Source: an uncultured Lentisphaeria bacterium (GTDB lineage: Bacteria > Verrucomicrobiota > Lentisphaeria > Victivallales > UBA1829). From it: a stretch of DNA of 64,000 nucleotides. The translations under genes were made by a program, and so were the position numbers. Each line of letters begins with the position of its first letter. Within the stretch, counting starts at the first letter, position 1. The notes beneath the pieces are model-generated. The model had not been told where the DNA came from. It was given only the letters and a program-made list of their open reading frames with translations, and made no database searches. Positions 54,676 to 62,244 of this stretch are shown here, piece by piece. The DNA lies in contig CAJKAR010000016.1 of assembly GCA_905197955.1 (NCBI GenBank), positions 27,571 through 91,570 on the forward strand, in the 5' to 3' direction.

Positions 54676-54957
54676 AAATAGATGATTATAAAAAAAATGT
54701 TAACATTGAGGATTTTTTCACCCATCTGCAGAAAGTAGGCAGAGTGCTATTCCACTTATATATAAAGCGTCCGCAAGAAAGTTCTTCCTATGGCTTCACC
54801 CTCCATCTGAGTTTTCTTGAATCATGAAACCAGCTTTCGGGGAAGTTTCTCGAAGAAATATTCCTGTCGGAAAATCCGGCAGTAAGTTCCGATTTTCATA
54901 TTTTTTTATATTTTTCCATTGATGGCAGCGATGAACGCTGTAAGGAGAAAAAATACA

Positions 54958-55122
54958 ATGAAAAATAAAAATGGTAATTTATTGACCACTCAGGAAGTGG
55001 CACAGTTCCTCAATATTTCAGCACGTACTCTAAGCCGCTGGAAATTGAACAGAATCAGAATCGGGAAACGAGTCTATTACGAAGAGAACCTTATTGAAAA
55101 AATTTTAACGGAGGGCAAGTGA
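54958..55122 (+). CDS. Excisionase-like helix-turn-helix protein
   Basis: 54 aa from ATG 54958, with TAAGGAG upstream. LLTTQEVAQFLNISARTLSRWKLNRIRIGKRVYYEENLIEKIL is a MerR/HTH_17-type motif with a wing, typical of excisionases and recombination directionality factors. The 282 bp before it hold a small hairpin (CTGTCGGA/TCCGGCAG near 54870) and otherwise nothing I can name. Confidence 0.8.
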   Translation: MKNKNGNLLTTQEVAQFLNISARTLSRWKLNRIRIGKRVYYEENLIEKILTEGK

Positions 55123-55123
55123 T

Positions 55124-55537
55124 ATGGAAAACGCAGCAACAATGGGGACATTACTTCATGAGATGGGACTTGTTCTCCAAGGTTTGATCGACTCCGGATA
55201 CAGCGAACAATTTGAACGTATTATTTTTAATACTACCTCGGACTTCCATATTAACTTCCCGGAGAATAAAAATTTTTTCGCTCTTTTTGTCGAAGATGGA
55301 ATTTTGAAATATTTTCCCTTCGACGATCAAGAAGATGCAGAAAAAGCATTGGCTTGCTTCAAGAGAACTGGTGATACCACCCAATATCGCATTGTATCAC
55401 GTGTCATTGCTGAAATGCTTGGCAGAGAACACGAATATTATCAATATCAAGAGGCGATGGCTGACTCCGATGCAGATGCGGAAGAATATCGACAGAAACA
55501 AAATGAAATCATTGATTTCGTTTTCTCTTCAAAATGA
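55124..55537 (+). CDS. Unknown island protein
   Basis: 137 aa, acidic, predicted mixed alpha/beta; starts one base after the HTH stop (TGATATG), so co-translated. DFHINFPENKNFFALFVEDGILKYFPFDDQEDAEKAL and YYQYQEAMADSDADAEEYRQKQ are notable stretches. No family recognised; the acid-rich composition would be compatible with a DNA mimic or a partner of the HTH protein, which is speculation. Confidence 0.65.
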   Translation: MENAATMGTLLHEMGLVLQGLIDSGYSEQFERIIFNTTSDFHINFPENKNFFALFVEDGILKYFPFDDQEDAEKALACFKRTGDTTQYRIVSRVIAEMLGREHEYYQYQEAMADSDADAEEYRQKQNEIIDFVFSSK

Positions 55538-55542
55538 AGCCT

Positions 55543-55626
55543 ATCCGGGGCGATTCTAGGCGTGATCAACGGTTCTCATGATAATTTTATCGCCAGAATC
55601 GCAATCGCTCTCAGGATGTTCCGGAT
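55543..55626. other. Inverted-repeat structure downstream of the unknown gene
   Basis: ATCCGG (55543-55548) with CCGGAT (55621-55626) and GCGATTCT (55550-55557) with AGAATCGC (55595-55602) make a two-part stem around ~37 nt. No T run follows, so it is not a normal terminator. Confidence 0.4.
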
Positions 55627-55732
55627 TTGATATTTTGTATACTGTTATCTATTAATGAATTATCTCAAAAACAAGACTTGATTTTTTGAAAAATAATATT
55701 ATCTGTAGACGCATAAACCAAGGAGGTATTTT

Positions 55733-55870
55733 GTGAAATACAAGGTCGTTGTCCAGACCAGAACCACAGTATTCGAAGTCGTTATTGAAGCCGATCACAT
55801 GGCTCGTGCCAGACAAATTGCGGAACTGCAGTATCCCGGTGCAACGATAGGGGGGTGCTATCCCGCATAA
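55733..55870 (+). CDS. Small protein, 45 aa, unknown
   Basis: GTG 55733 with AAGGAGG eight bases before it. KYKVVVQTRTTVFEVVIEADHMARARQIAELQYPGATI is a compact beta-beta-alpha like small domain, frequent as short conserved proteins next to mobile genes. Codon usage is good and the ribosome site strong. A TTGATT box lies ~50 bp upstream. Function unknown. Confidence 0.6.
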   Translation: MKYKVVVQTRTTVFEVVIEADHMARARQIAELQYPGATIGGCYPA

Positions 55871-56050
55871 AATTTGATTCTTTGAGGCGTATTCCGATAC
55901 CTTCTCTCAAACTGAGCTTGGCTATCAGAAAAATTACGAGCATGTCATATTGTCACTTGAAAAATCATTATTCTGCAGTAAATTAGAACGTAATTTACGT
56001 AGAAAGGTTTTTCAACAGAAAATAGAAAATAATAATAGACAATAGATCAA

Positions 56051-56220
56051 AGGCATCCTCTCCTGAACTAGCCCTTCGGATTTTTCTGATGCCACACAAG
56101 CTACCGTTGGTCGGTGTGTCAATACCCTTGTGGATATTGGCGCATTCCGATTGGCATGTGCTTGTGTGACGCTGGGCTAGGCGTAGGAGAGGACATTCAT
56201 CGTGAATGCGCCTCTTTTTT
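56051..56220 (+). promoter_or_regulatory. Structured RNA leader 2: multibranch fold competing with a terminator
   Basis: Outer helix TCCTCTCC (56056-56063) with GGAGAGGA (56186-56193), continued by CTAGCCC (56068-56074) with GGGCTAG (56174-56180). Second helix CACACAAGC (56093-56101) with GCTTGTGTG (56160-56168), enclosing ACCG/CGGT (~56103-56115) and CAATACC/GG-A-TATTG (~56120-56139). Terminator: AGAGG (56188-56192), ATTC/GAAT, CCTCT (56211-56215) and a T run to 56220; it uses the 3' strand of the outer helix, so the folds are alternatives. A TTGAAA-16-TAAATT promoter (55957-55984) precedes it. The ORF for the GYF protein starts 25 bp later. Confidence 0.75.
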
Positions 56221-56245
56221 ATTGTCCAACCAAGGAGTTGACAAA

Positions 56246-57178
56246 ATGTCATTTCATTTCAGATGTCCGCATTGCAACGCCAAATTGGAAGCTGAGGATG
56301 ATTGGAACGGTATGGAAACCCAATGTCCTCAATGCAGTCAGAACATCAAAATTGTTAAAACAAGTCCTGTTCCTCCGCCATTGCCATCAACTCCGTCCCA
56401 AACAAAAACTGTTTCTGAACAATCGGATTCTACTTTTGATGAAGATTCCTTTCTCGACAAAGTGTACAAAATAAAACAAATCATTTTTCCTGCCAAACCA
56501 GAAAAACACTCAATACCAACTGTTTCATCTTCTGGAAAATGTACTTGTGGTAAGTGCCATAAGGAAATTGACGGAGCTGTCGAGATTTGCCCCCACTGCG
56601 GTATCACTCGAGAGTGGTATCGAATGGGATTCGAGGAAGAGATTTGTGGTCCATTCTCTGAGTATGATTTCAAAGAAGATATCAAAAATGGAACAATGAG
56701 TGCGTTTGATTATGTTTGGAAATGGGGACAAAATGGTTGGATTCAATTAGGAAACAGTGAATTAAAAGATTCTCTTTGGGTTGATATTCCTCCGACAATC
56801 CAGAAGCGCCCGGAAGTCGATTTAGAGATACTCCTGAAAATGTTGACTTTGCTGGAGGTCATTCTTGCCACTGTGGTCTTCTTTCTCTGTCTTCATTTTG
56901 AGGCGAGGAAGGATGATACAATCACAGGCTTGAATGTTATCAGTTATATATTCGGAATATTTTGGTTCATATCTATTTTTGCTGATGGTTGTATTTTGCA
57001 TAGTCGTAAATATGATGTGGGATTTTCATTTCTGTATTGGACTCCTTATTACTTATTGCGTCGAGCTAAGGTTCTCCAATATACTCCCACGTTAACTCCT
57101 GGTTATTTTGGAATATACCTGTTTATGCCATTCGTTTTGACCATCGCTCTCCAACTGATTTACAATACAATTCGCTGA
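56246..57178 (+). CDS. Zinc-ribbon/GYF_2-domain membrane protein
   Basis: 310 aa from ATG 56246 (CCAAGGAG). Residues 1-40: zinc ribbon FRCPHCNAKLEAEDDWNGMETQCPQCSQ. ~45-105: linker rich in Pro/Ser/Thr. A second zinc knuckle CTCGKCHKEIDGAVEICPHCG precedes the GYF_2 (DUF4339) domain, EWYRMGFEEEICGPFSEYDFKEDIKNGTMSAFDYVWKWGQNGWIQLG. Three or four membrane helices follow. First gene of a four-gene operon after leader 2. GYF domains bind proline-rich peptides; the partner is unknown. Confidence 0.75.
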   Translation: MSFHFRCPHCNAKLEAEDDWNGMETQCPQCSQNIKIVKTSPVPPPLPSTPSQTKTVSEQSDSTFDEDSFLDKVYKIKQIIFPAKPEKHSIPTVSSSGKCTCGKCHKEIDGAVEICPHCGITREWYRMGFEEEICGPFSEYDFKEDIKNGTMSAFDYVWKWGQNGWIQLGNSELKDSLWVDIPPTIQKRPEVDLEILLKMLTLLEVILATVVFFLCLHFEARKDDTITGLNVISYIFGIFWFISIFADGCILHSRKYDVGFSFLYWTPYYLLRRAKVLQYTPTLTPGYFGIYLFMPFVLTIALQLIYNTIR

Positions 57179-57185
57179 GGTGTTA

Positions 57186-58211
57186 ATGATGTTTCAATTG
57201 CTTTTAGGCATATTCACGGATTGGCTCATCTTATCGGTATTGGTATATGGAGCAATTTATGGGATTTTTCGGTTATTGAAATATTGGTTCGAAAAAAAAC
57301 AGCATAAGTTGCGGGAACTGTTGATACATGACGATCGGTTGATAAAAACTGATTCTCAAGTATGGTTTTATCAGCGCAATAATAATTCTCAGGGACCGGT
57401 CAATCAAGAAAAAATAAAACTCTTATTCCGAAAAGGAATCATTAAATCCAACACCTTACTTTGGATTGACGGCTTGGATGATTGGAAGCCGTTTTCCCTG
57501 TTTGAATATTTCCATGAAATCGTCATATCGGAACGAGTTCGAAAAGCATATCACCTACTCTTGCTCGGATTATTGGTCATTCCTCTTTTCTTGGTTAGCT
57601 TTCGAATTTTTCTGTTCAACCTCATTTTTATTGCAGCTCTGTTCTTTTTTAGATGGGAATCATATTTCCAAACTTCCCAAAAACTGTCTGGAAAAACCAA
57701 GCGCATTCTATTTTCAATGATTTCAATAAGCATTATTGCGCTTGAATGTGTTTTGTTCGCTAACATGCTTCACAATCGCAGTCGTTTATTGGATGCAGCA
57801 TATAAGGCTAATATCAGAGAACTTAATTATCGGATTGGTAATGACAACTCAAAGCCACTTACGGAAAAAAACGTAGAGCAGGAAAAATCGACCTTTCCTC
57901 TTAATGATATTGATGCTAGAAAAATTTGCCAATCAAATTTAAAACAGATTTTACTTGCCATGATGCAATATTCTATTGATTCAGACGGTAAATATCCTTC
58001 TCAGCATGATTGGAACAAGGTTCTTTTGAAAGATTATCTGACGGATGAAAAATTACTATACTGTCCTGCAGATTCCAGCCTTTATGCTTATTTGGGAGAA
58101 AATATCAATTCGGTTACTAAGCTCCCCCCTTCTAAGACTAAGATATTGCGTTGCCCCAAACATAAATGGACTGGTTTTGCCGATGGACATGTAAGTTTCA
58201 GTCGTCATTGA
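57186..58211 (+). CDS. GYF_2/membrane/pilin-like fusion protein
   Basis: 341 aa from ATG 57186 (GAGG five bases before; ATG 57189 and GTG 57180 possible). An N-terminal membrane helix, a GYF_2 domain (VWFYQRNNNSQGPVNQEKIKLLFRKGIIKSNTLLWIDGLDDWKPF), three further helices (~120-200), and then a C-terminal domain like the head of the DUF1559 pseudopilins: CQSNLKQILLAMMQYSIDSDGKYPSQHDW ... FADGHVSFSRH. It has no class III prepilin signal of its own, so the pilin-type head is displayed from a membrane protein. Function unknown. Confidence 0.72.
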   Translation: MMFQLLLGIFTDWLILSVLVYGAIYGIFRLLKYWFEKKQHKLRELLIHDDRLIKTDSQVWFYQRNNNSQGPVNQEKIKLLFRKGIIKSNTLLWIDGLDDWKPFSLFEYFHEIVISERVRKAYHLLLLGLLVIPLFLVSFRIFLFNLIFIAALFFFRWESYFQTSQKLSGKTKRILFSMISISIIALECVLFANMLHNRSRLLDAAYKANIRELNYRIGNDNSKPLTEKNVEQEKSTFPLNDIDARKICQSNLKQILLAMMQYSIDSDGKYPSQHDWNKVLLKDYLTDEKLLYCPADSSLYAYLGENINSVTKLPPSKTKILRCPKHKWTGFADGHVSFSRH

Positions 58212-58227
58212 TGCAGGAACAAAAGAC

Positions 58228-58479
58228 GTGATAAGGCATTATTCACTGGAAAAATTAGAAGAATATCAGAATCGGACATTGCCTCATCTATCCCGATTCC
58301 ATTGTCAACTTCATTTGCTTTTCTGTCGTCGATGCCGATTGCGATTACGACGCTTACGGGAAAATGATATATTTATCGCTGAATTGCGGACGGCTCTCAA
58401 TGAAATGTCTGTTCCTGAAAATCCCAAGGAATATCAACGGTTATATAAGCTAATTGAAGGAAAGGATATTGAGAAATAA
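58228..58479 (+). CDS. Small putative zinc-finger protein (anti-sigma-like)
   Basis: 83 aa from GTG 58228 with AGGAACA upstream. HLLFCRRC is HxxxCxxC as in anti-sigma zinc fingers, preceded by YSLEKLEEYQNRTLPHLSRFHC and followed by a basic helix. No membrane segment is seen, so a classic anti-sigma role is uncertain. Stop overlaps the next start. Confidence 0.5.
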   Translation: MIRHYSLEKLEEYQNRTLPHLSRFHCQLHLLFCRRCRLRLRRLRENDIFIAELRTALNEMSVPENPKEYQRLYKLIEGKDIEK

Positions 58480-59324
58480 TGAGGGAAAGTCTTGTCGGGA
58501 TAGCATTACTGCTGTGTACTGGCTGTGTTCAAATTCCGCAATGGGATACAATCGAACGGGCAACTTCTGAAACTGAGCTTGAAAACGCAACGACACAACT
58601 GGAAATGAACTCGGCGATGGGCGCTATCGCGACCCTCGCCGAAAAACATATGCTTGTTGCCTTGGAATATAAGCTGTCAAAATTGTCCCAACCGGAACGC
58701 CTCGCCTTGCTGCGTGATCAACGTGAATGGCAACGGTGGGCGGATCGCCGCAATGCCGAATCCATGGGAGAAGGTTCGCTTGCTCCGATGATGCAACGTG
58801 GGCGAGAGGAATCCCGTTTAAAGAATCGCTTCTTAGAATTGACCGTTCCTGAAGATGTTCGACAAGCATTTATCGCCATGCGGAATGCGCCGATTCGTTT
58901 TCAAGGAAAAACTATTTCTCTGTGGCATGGGGAACTGGATTTAGTGATTCCAAATGATAAAAAGGATGAATTTACATTAGAGTTCGAAACCATTGCCCAG
59001 CTCAACCTCCCTTTCTGTCGGGAGATGGTAATCGGAAAAGACACGTTCTGGATTGGCGTGATCGAACCAACAAATTATCACGTGATGTCCAGTTTTGGTA
59101 TGGGGACTGAGAGTAATCTTTGCATCTGGAAGAATGAGGAAAATATCGCCAATCACTTGGTTGGGAAAGAAATCACCATCCAAGAACTTTCGATCAATGA
59201 AGGAATGGTAAAAGTGTCTTTTCTGGACAAAGATGGAAAACTCCATCAGAAGGAATTTGACTGTCAAGTGCCCAATGATAACCCGGTTTTGATAAACCAT
59301 TGGACGACGGAGAAAATCGATTGA
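58479..59324 (+). CDS. Lipoprotein-like protein with an LprI/DUF1311-like segment
   Basis: 281 aa. The N-terminus IALLLCTGCVQIP has a lipoprotein-like end (TGC, although -3 is Cys). NSAMGAIATLAEKHMLVALEYKLSKLSQPERLALLRDQREWQRWADRRNA resembles the repeated LprI (DUF1311) motif of lysozyme-inhibitor-like lipoproteins. The remaining ~170 residues are beta-rich and unassigned. Last gene of the GYF operon. Outer-membrane or periplasmic location is inferred. Confidence 0.6.
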   Translation: MRESLVGIALLLCTGCVQIPQWDTIERATSETELENATTQLEMNSAMGAIATLAEKHMLVALEYKLSKLSQPERLALLRDQREWQRWADRRNAESMGEGSLAPMMQRGREESRLKNRFLELTVPEDVRQAFIAMRNAPIRFQGKTISLWHGELDLVIPNDKKDEFTLEFETIAQLNLPFCREMVIGKDTFWIGVIEPTNYHVMSSFGMGTESNLCIWKNEENIANHLVGKEITIQELSINEGMVKVSFLDKDGKLHQKEFDCQVPNDNPVLINHWTTEKID

Positions 59325-59331
59325 GCTTTTA

Positions 59332-59389
59332 TATTATTTTCGATAATGATTTCTCTTCAAGTTCTTATATTATAATCGATAATAATATA
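59332..59389. repeat. Two near-identical dyads around TCGAT (copies of a site also at 62110)
   Basis: TATTATTTTCGATAATGATT (59332-59351) and TATTATAATCGATAATAATA (59368-59387) have the pattern TATTATT-WTCGAT-AATAATA, centres 36 bp apart. A third copy is at 62110-62129 (see findings). ATCGATAATAATATA is identical at 59375-59389 and 62117-62131. Confidence 0.55.
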
Positions 59390-59439
59390 AAAATCGTTGT
59401 GAGCTCAGAAAGAAATAGAAGCGGAGTCGGTAATGGGTC

Positions 59440-59517
59440 AAAGTGTCTTTTCCCGGCAACCTGTAGATCTTTTAATTAGTGGCATCTGGAGAAAAAAGTT
59501 GAAGAAAGACACTTTTT
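59440..59517 (+). terminator. Long-loop inverted repeat, possible terminator of the GYF operon
   Basis: AAAGTGTCTTT (59440-59450) and AAAGACACTTT (59505-59515), perfect 11 bp with a 54-nt loop, then TT GGGG. The loop length makes simple termination doubtful. Confidence 0.35.
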
Positions 59518-59562
59518 GGGGGGATGGATTCGTTTTATTTTTTCAAAAATCTCAAAACGGAT

Positions 59563-60144
59563 TCAAGCTGATAAAATCTGGTGGACTCTGGTTCTGGAAA
59601 TTCCACAACATTTTGCGATTTCAGCAAGGCTATGTCCATTTTGCCGGAGTTCCTTGATTTTTTCCGTATCAGCAATTTGAGGACGACCAAGTCTTTGTCC
59701 TTTGCTGCGGGCTCTTTGAAGCCCAGCTGACACCCGTTCGGACAAACGAACTTTTTCTTGCCGAGCCAATGCTGCCATAAGACTGATAATCGCATCAGCG
59801 AAAATTCCAAGGGATGAAATATACTCCTCGGTGTAGGAATGCCATTTGACCTTGCAATCGTCAAGCCTTGTTAAATATTCCAGCGTTTTCCGAGAACCTT
59901 CACGACTCAAACGGTCAAGGCTCCAGAAGAGAAGCACATCAAATTTCTTTTGCCGTGCCATGGAGAAGACTTTTTTCAGCCCAGTCCGTTCTTCGGCTGA
60001 TTTTCCCCCGGAACAATACTCCTCAATGATTTCAACGATTTCCCAATTCTGCCGATGAGCATATTCTTTCAGTTGGGCAACCTGATTTTCCGTTGTCTGG
60101 TCATGAGTTGTTGTAGAAACTCTGGTATAAATCAAACAGCGCAT
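59563..60144 (-). CDS. Serine recombinase (resolvase/invertase family)
   Basis: 193 aa from ATG 60144, which has GGAGG five bases in front; the ATG 12 bases upstream is within the ribosome site. CLIYTRVSTTTHDQTTENQ carries the nucleophilic Ser, LLFWSLDRLSREG the Arg pair, and the E-helix runs at ~100-130. The C-terminus has an HTH (SLAEIAKCCGISRTRVHQIL), as in Tn3/gamma-delta resolvases, whose length it matches. A res-like site lies just upstream. Confidence 0.93.
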   Translation of the reverse strand: MRCLIYTRVSTTTHDQTTENQVAQLKEYAHRQNWEIVEIIEEYCSGGKSAEERTGLKKVFSMARQKKFDVLLFWSLDRLSREGSRKTLEYLTRLDDCKVKWHSYTEEYISSLGIFADAIISLMAALARQEKVRLSERVSAGLQRARSKGQRLGRPQIADTEKIKELRQNGHSLAEIAKCCGISRTRVHQILSA

Positions 60145-60162
60145 GTGAACCTCCATTTTTAC

Positions 60163-60251
60163 TGTTCAGAAAACCTTCTCATTTTTCATCAAATTTCCCG
60201 CTCAAAAAATCTCCAATAATCCCTGTCAAGAAAACACCTGTTTACTGAACA
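60163..60251. other. Candidate res site of the serine recombinase
   Basis: TGTCAAGAAAAC-ACCT-GTTTACTGAACA (60224-60251) is 28 bp with 12-bp inverted half-sites (9/12 symmetrical), the size of a resolvase site I. A further half-site TGTTCAGAAAAC is at 60163-60174 (11/12 identical to the complement of the right arm). Confidence 0.6.
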
Positions 60252-60324
60252 CTTCTTTTCAAAAAAATCGGCATCCGACAGCTCCCCCCTTCATCGAAGT
60301 CCAGTTATTCCACCTGCCGTTCTG

Positions 60325-61095
60325 TCAACCTCTGGCGGGAGTATTGAAAATCATTGGAACAGAACCCCAGTTCATCAAATCGGTAATATCAAACCGATAA
60401 AGCATCATGGCTAATTGCGGTAGAAGACACCACCCTTTATATTCTTTGCCAGTCATGACAAGAGGCATCAATTCACTTGAGTAGCACAAACACCGTAACC
60501 GTACATGATACCGGAGGCTCAACGGCATATTGCCGATTCCGATATAAACAACATTGGCTTCCCGCCGATTATAAAGAATGAAGGACATCGTTCCACTGAA
60601 TCCTTTCAATTTTTTCGAAAATTCCTCCATATCAAGTTTTCCATCATGGATACAATTGTCCGCACAACGAAAAATTGCTTCGGAATCTACTTGACCGATT
60701 CTTTCCCAATCGTGAATACGGAACAATTCCTCATGGTTGGTAATGGTTCCGTTATGAGTACCGACACAGAATTGAATTTGAATCGGGTGATTATTCTCGT
60801 TGATCATGGGAGTTCCCACCGTCCGAAACCGAGTATGACCAAGCAAGGCAATAGTTTTATTACTGATACTCTGGATTGCTTCCTGATATTCTATTGATTC
60901 AGTCAAGTACATCGCCGAAACCGGAGCTTTCAATATTTTTCCTGCCCCACTCTGATCGGCAACATAAATGCCAGTCGCATCACGACCACGACGCTCGTTA
61001 TGCCTCAGCAACTCCGTGAACATGTTGCCGAGAGCCTCCAGCTCTTTCCGTGTTCTGCGCTTTTGCCCCAAGATCAAACCACACTGACCGCACAT
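60325..61095 (-). CDS. Class II glutamine amidotransferase (YafJ-like)
   Basis: 256 aa from ATG 61095; chosen because Cys2 of MCGQCGLILG must be the N-terminal nucleophile. GHTRFRTVGTPMINENNHPI and VGTHNGTITNHEEL are the glutamine and HNG motifs, and VDSEAIFRC follows. It releases ammonia from glutamine. It starts four bases after the amidoligase stop and should supply ammonia or a glutamyl group to it. Confidence 0.9.
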   Translation of the reverse strand: MCGQCGLILGQKRRTRKELEALGNMFTELLRHNERRGRDATGIYVADQSGAGKILKAPVSAMYLTESIEYQEAIQSISNKTIALLGHTRFRTVGTPMINENNHPIQIQFCVGTHNGTITNHEELFRIHDWERIGQVDSEAIFRCADNCIHDGKLDMEEFSKKLKGFSGTMSFILYNRREANVVYIGIGNMPLSLRYHVRLRCLCYSSELMPLVMTGKEYKGWCLLPQLAMMLYRFDITDLMNWGSVPMIFNTPARG

Positions 61096-61099
61096 AATA

Positions 61100-61999
61100 T
61101 CATGCCACCTTTGGTTCGGGAGTATGCTTATGACTGGCGCTCCCCGGCATGTTTTCCAAAAGAAAATGCCGCATGGTTTTATATTCGTCCCCAATTGCAC
61201 CAATCCGCAGTAAATGGACTCTCATATCATACTTGGCTGATTCAGGATTAAATGACCGTTTATTTGAAGCGGCGAATTTCACCTGCCGAGCCCGATTTGC
61301 CAATAACAGGCAATATTGAATATAGGATTTGACTTTTCCGGCATGAAGCGTTGCCTCAAACCACCGAAATTCTACCGTTCCCCGATAAAATAAACTATGA
61401 AAGTTGACACCATGATAGCGGGAATTGTGGTAATGCTGGAGCCTTGCTTCATCCATATTTGATTGCTGATACCATAAACAACTTAATTGATGTAAATTTT
61501 TAGGACGGTATTTGTTCACATCGTTGATAAAAGATTCCTCTGTGGGACGGGTATAGGTTTCCAAACGTCCTTGCGATATGTTCAGCGAATGCAGAATCAA
61601 GGATTCCTGCTTATACACAATTTTTGCCAAGTTGCCAAGTTGCCGACCGTCAAGCGTACTTGCGTCAACATGTACATGAATCCCGCAACAGGAATTAACC
61701 CGACCTCCCGCCTTGCGAATCGCTCTGACGATGTTTTGCAGTGTCGGAATGTCATCGGGATAGGTAAGAATGGGGCTCACGACTTCCGCATTGCTGCGAC
61801 CGATACTTGCATCGGAAACGGCTTTCCATTGCCGACCGTCGGGAGCCGTACAGCGCCATTTATCATAACTTCCCCCTTCATGTTCTACTGTTCCCCCGAT
61901 GATACTTTGAATCGCTTCTACGGTGTCTTTCCTGTTCAGATTTACGGTTTCAATTTCTATTCCGAAGTGCATTCCGGTAAGTTGTGCTCTCTTGTCCAT
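61100..61999 (-). CDS. Amidoligase (COOH-NH2 ligase) family protein
   Basis: 299 aa. MHFGIEIETVNLNRKDTV, GRQWKAVSDASI, AEVVSPILTYPDDIPTLQNIVRAIRKAGGRVNSCCGIHVHVDAS and VEFRWFEATLHAGKVKSYIQYC are hallmark strands of the glutamine-synthetase-fold amidoligases (COOH-NH2 ligases). These are predicted to form amide bonds in peptide modification or tagging; the substrate is unknown. Paired with the class II amidotransferase (4-bp gap). A TTGATT-16-TATATT promoter precedes it. Confidence 0.88.
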   Translation of the reverse strand: MDKRAQLTGMHFGIEIETVNLNRKDTVEAIQSIIGGTVEHEGGSYDKWRCTAPDGRQWKAVSDASIGRSNAEVVSPILTYPDDIPTLQNIVRAIRKAGGRVNSCCGIHVHVDASTLDGRQLGNLAKIVYKQESLILHSLNISQGRLETYTRPTEESFINDVNKYRPKNLHQLSCLWYQQSNMDEARLQHYHNSRYHGVNFHSLFYRGTVEFRWFEATLHAGKVKSYIQYCLLLANRARQVKFAASNKRSFNPESAKYDMRVHLLRIGAIGDEYKTMRHFLLENMPGSASHKHTPEPKVA

Positions 62000-62046
62000 T
62001 TTTACCTCTTGTTTTTTTGATGTAACTCATTTATTTTCTAATGCTT

Positions 62047-62074
62047 AATATAGATCTAAAACAAGAAAAATCAA
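62047..62074 (-). promoter_or_regulatory. Promoter of the amidoligase-amidotransferase operon
   Basis: On the minus strand TTGATT (62074-62069), 16 bp and TATATT (62052-62047). A TCGAT dyad (62110-62129) lies ~40 bp upstream of the -35 box. Confidence 0.55.
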
Positions 62075-62244
62075 GCCTAAAAAACAGATAGTTTTATTAG
62101 TATTATTTCTATTTTTATCGATAATAATATACAAAAAAGAATCCAGTTTTAGGGGTTAAAAAAGACAGGAAATAGATCAGATCAGAACGAATTGGAGAAC
62201 AAAGAAATGAAAGGATTCCAGAATGGAATAATGGAGCCGTTTTG

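Noticed and set aside
59433..59657. 74-codon plus-strand frame after the GYF operon
   Set aside because: It overlaps the resolvase 3' end and an inverted repeat; no ribosome site and no family features.
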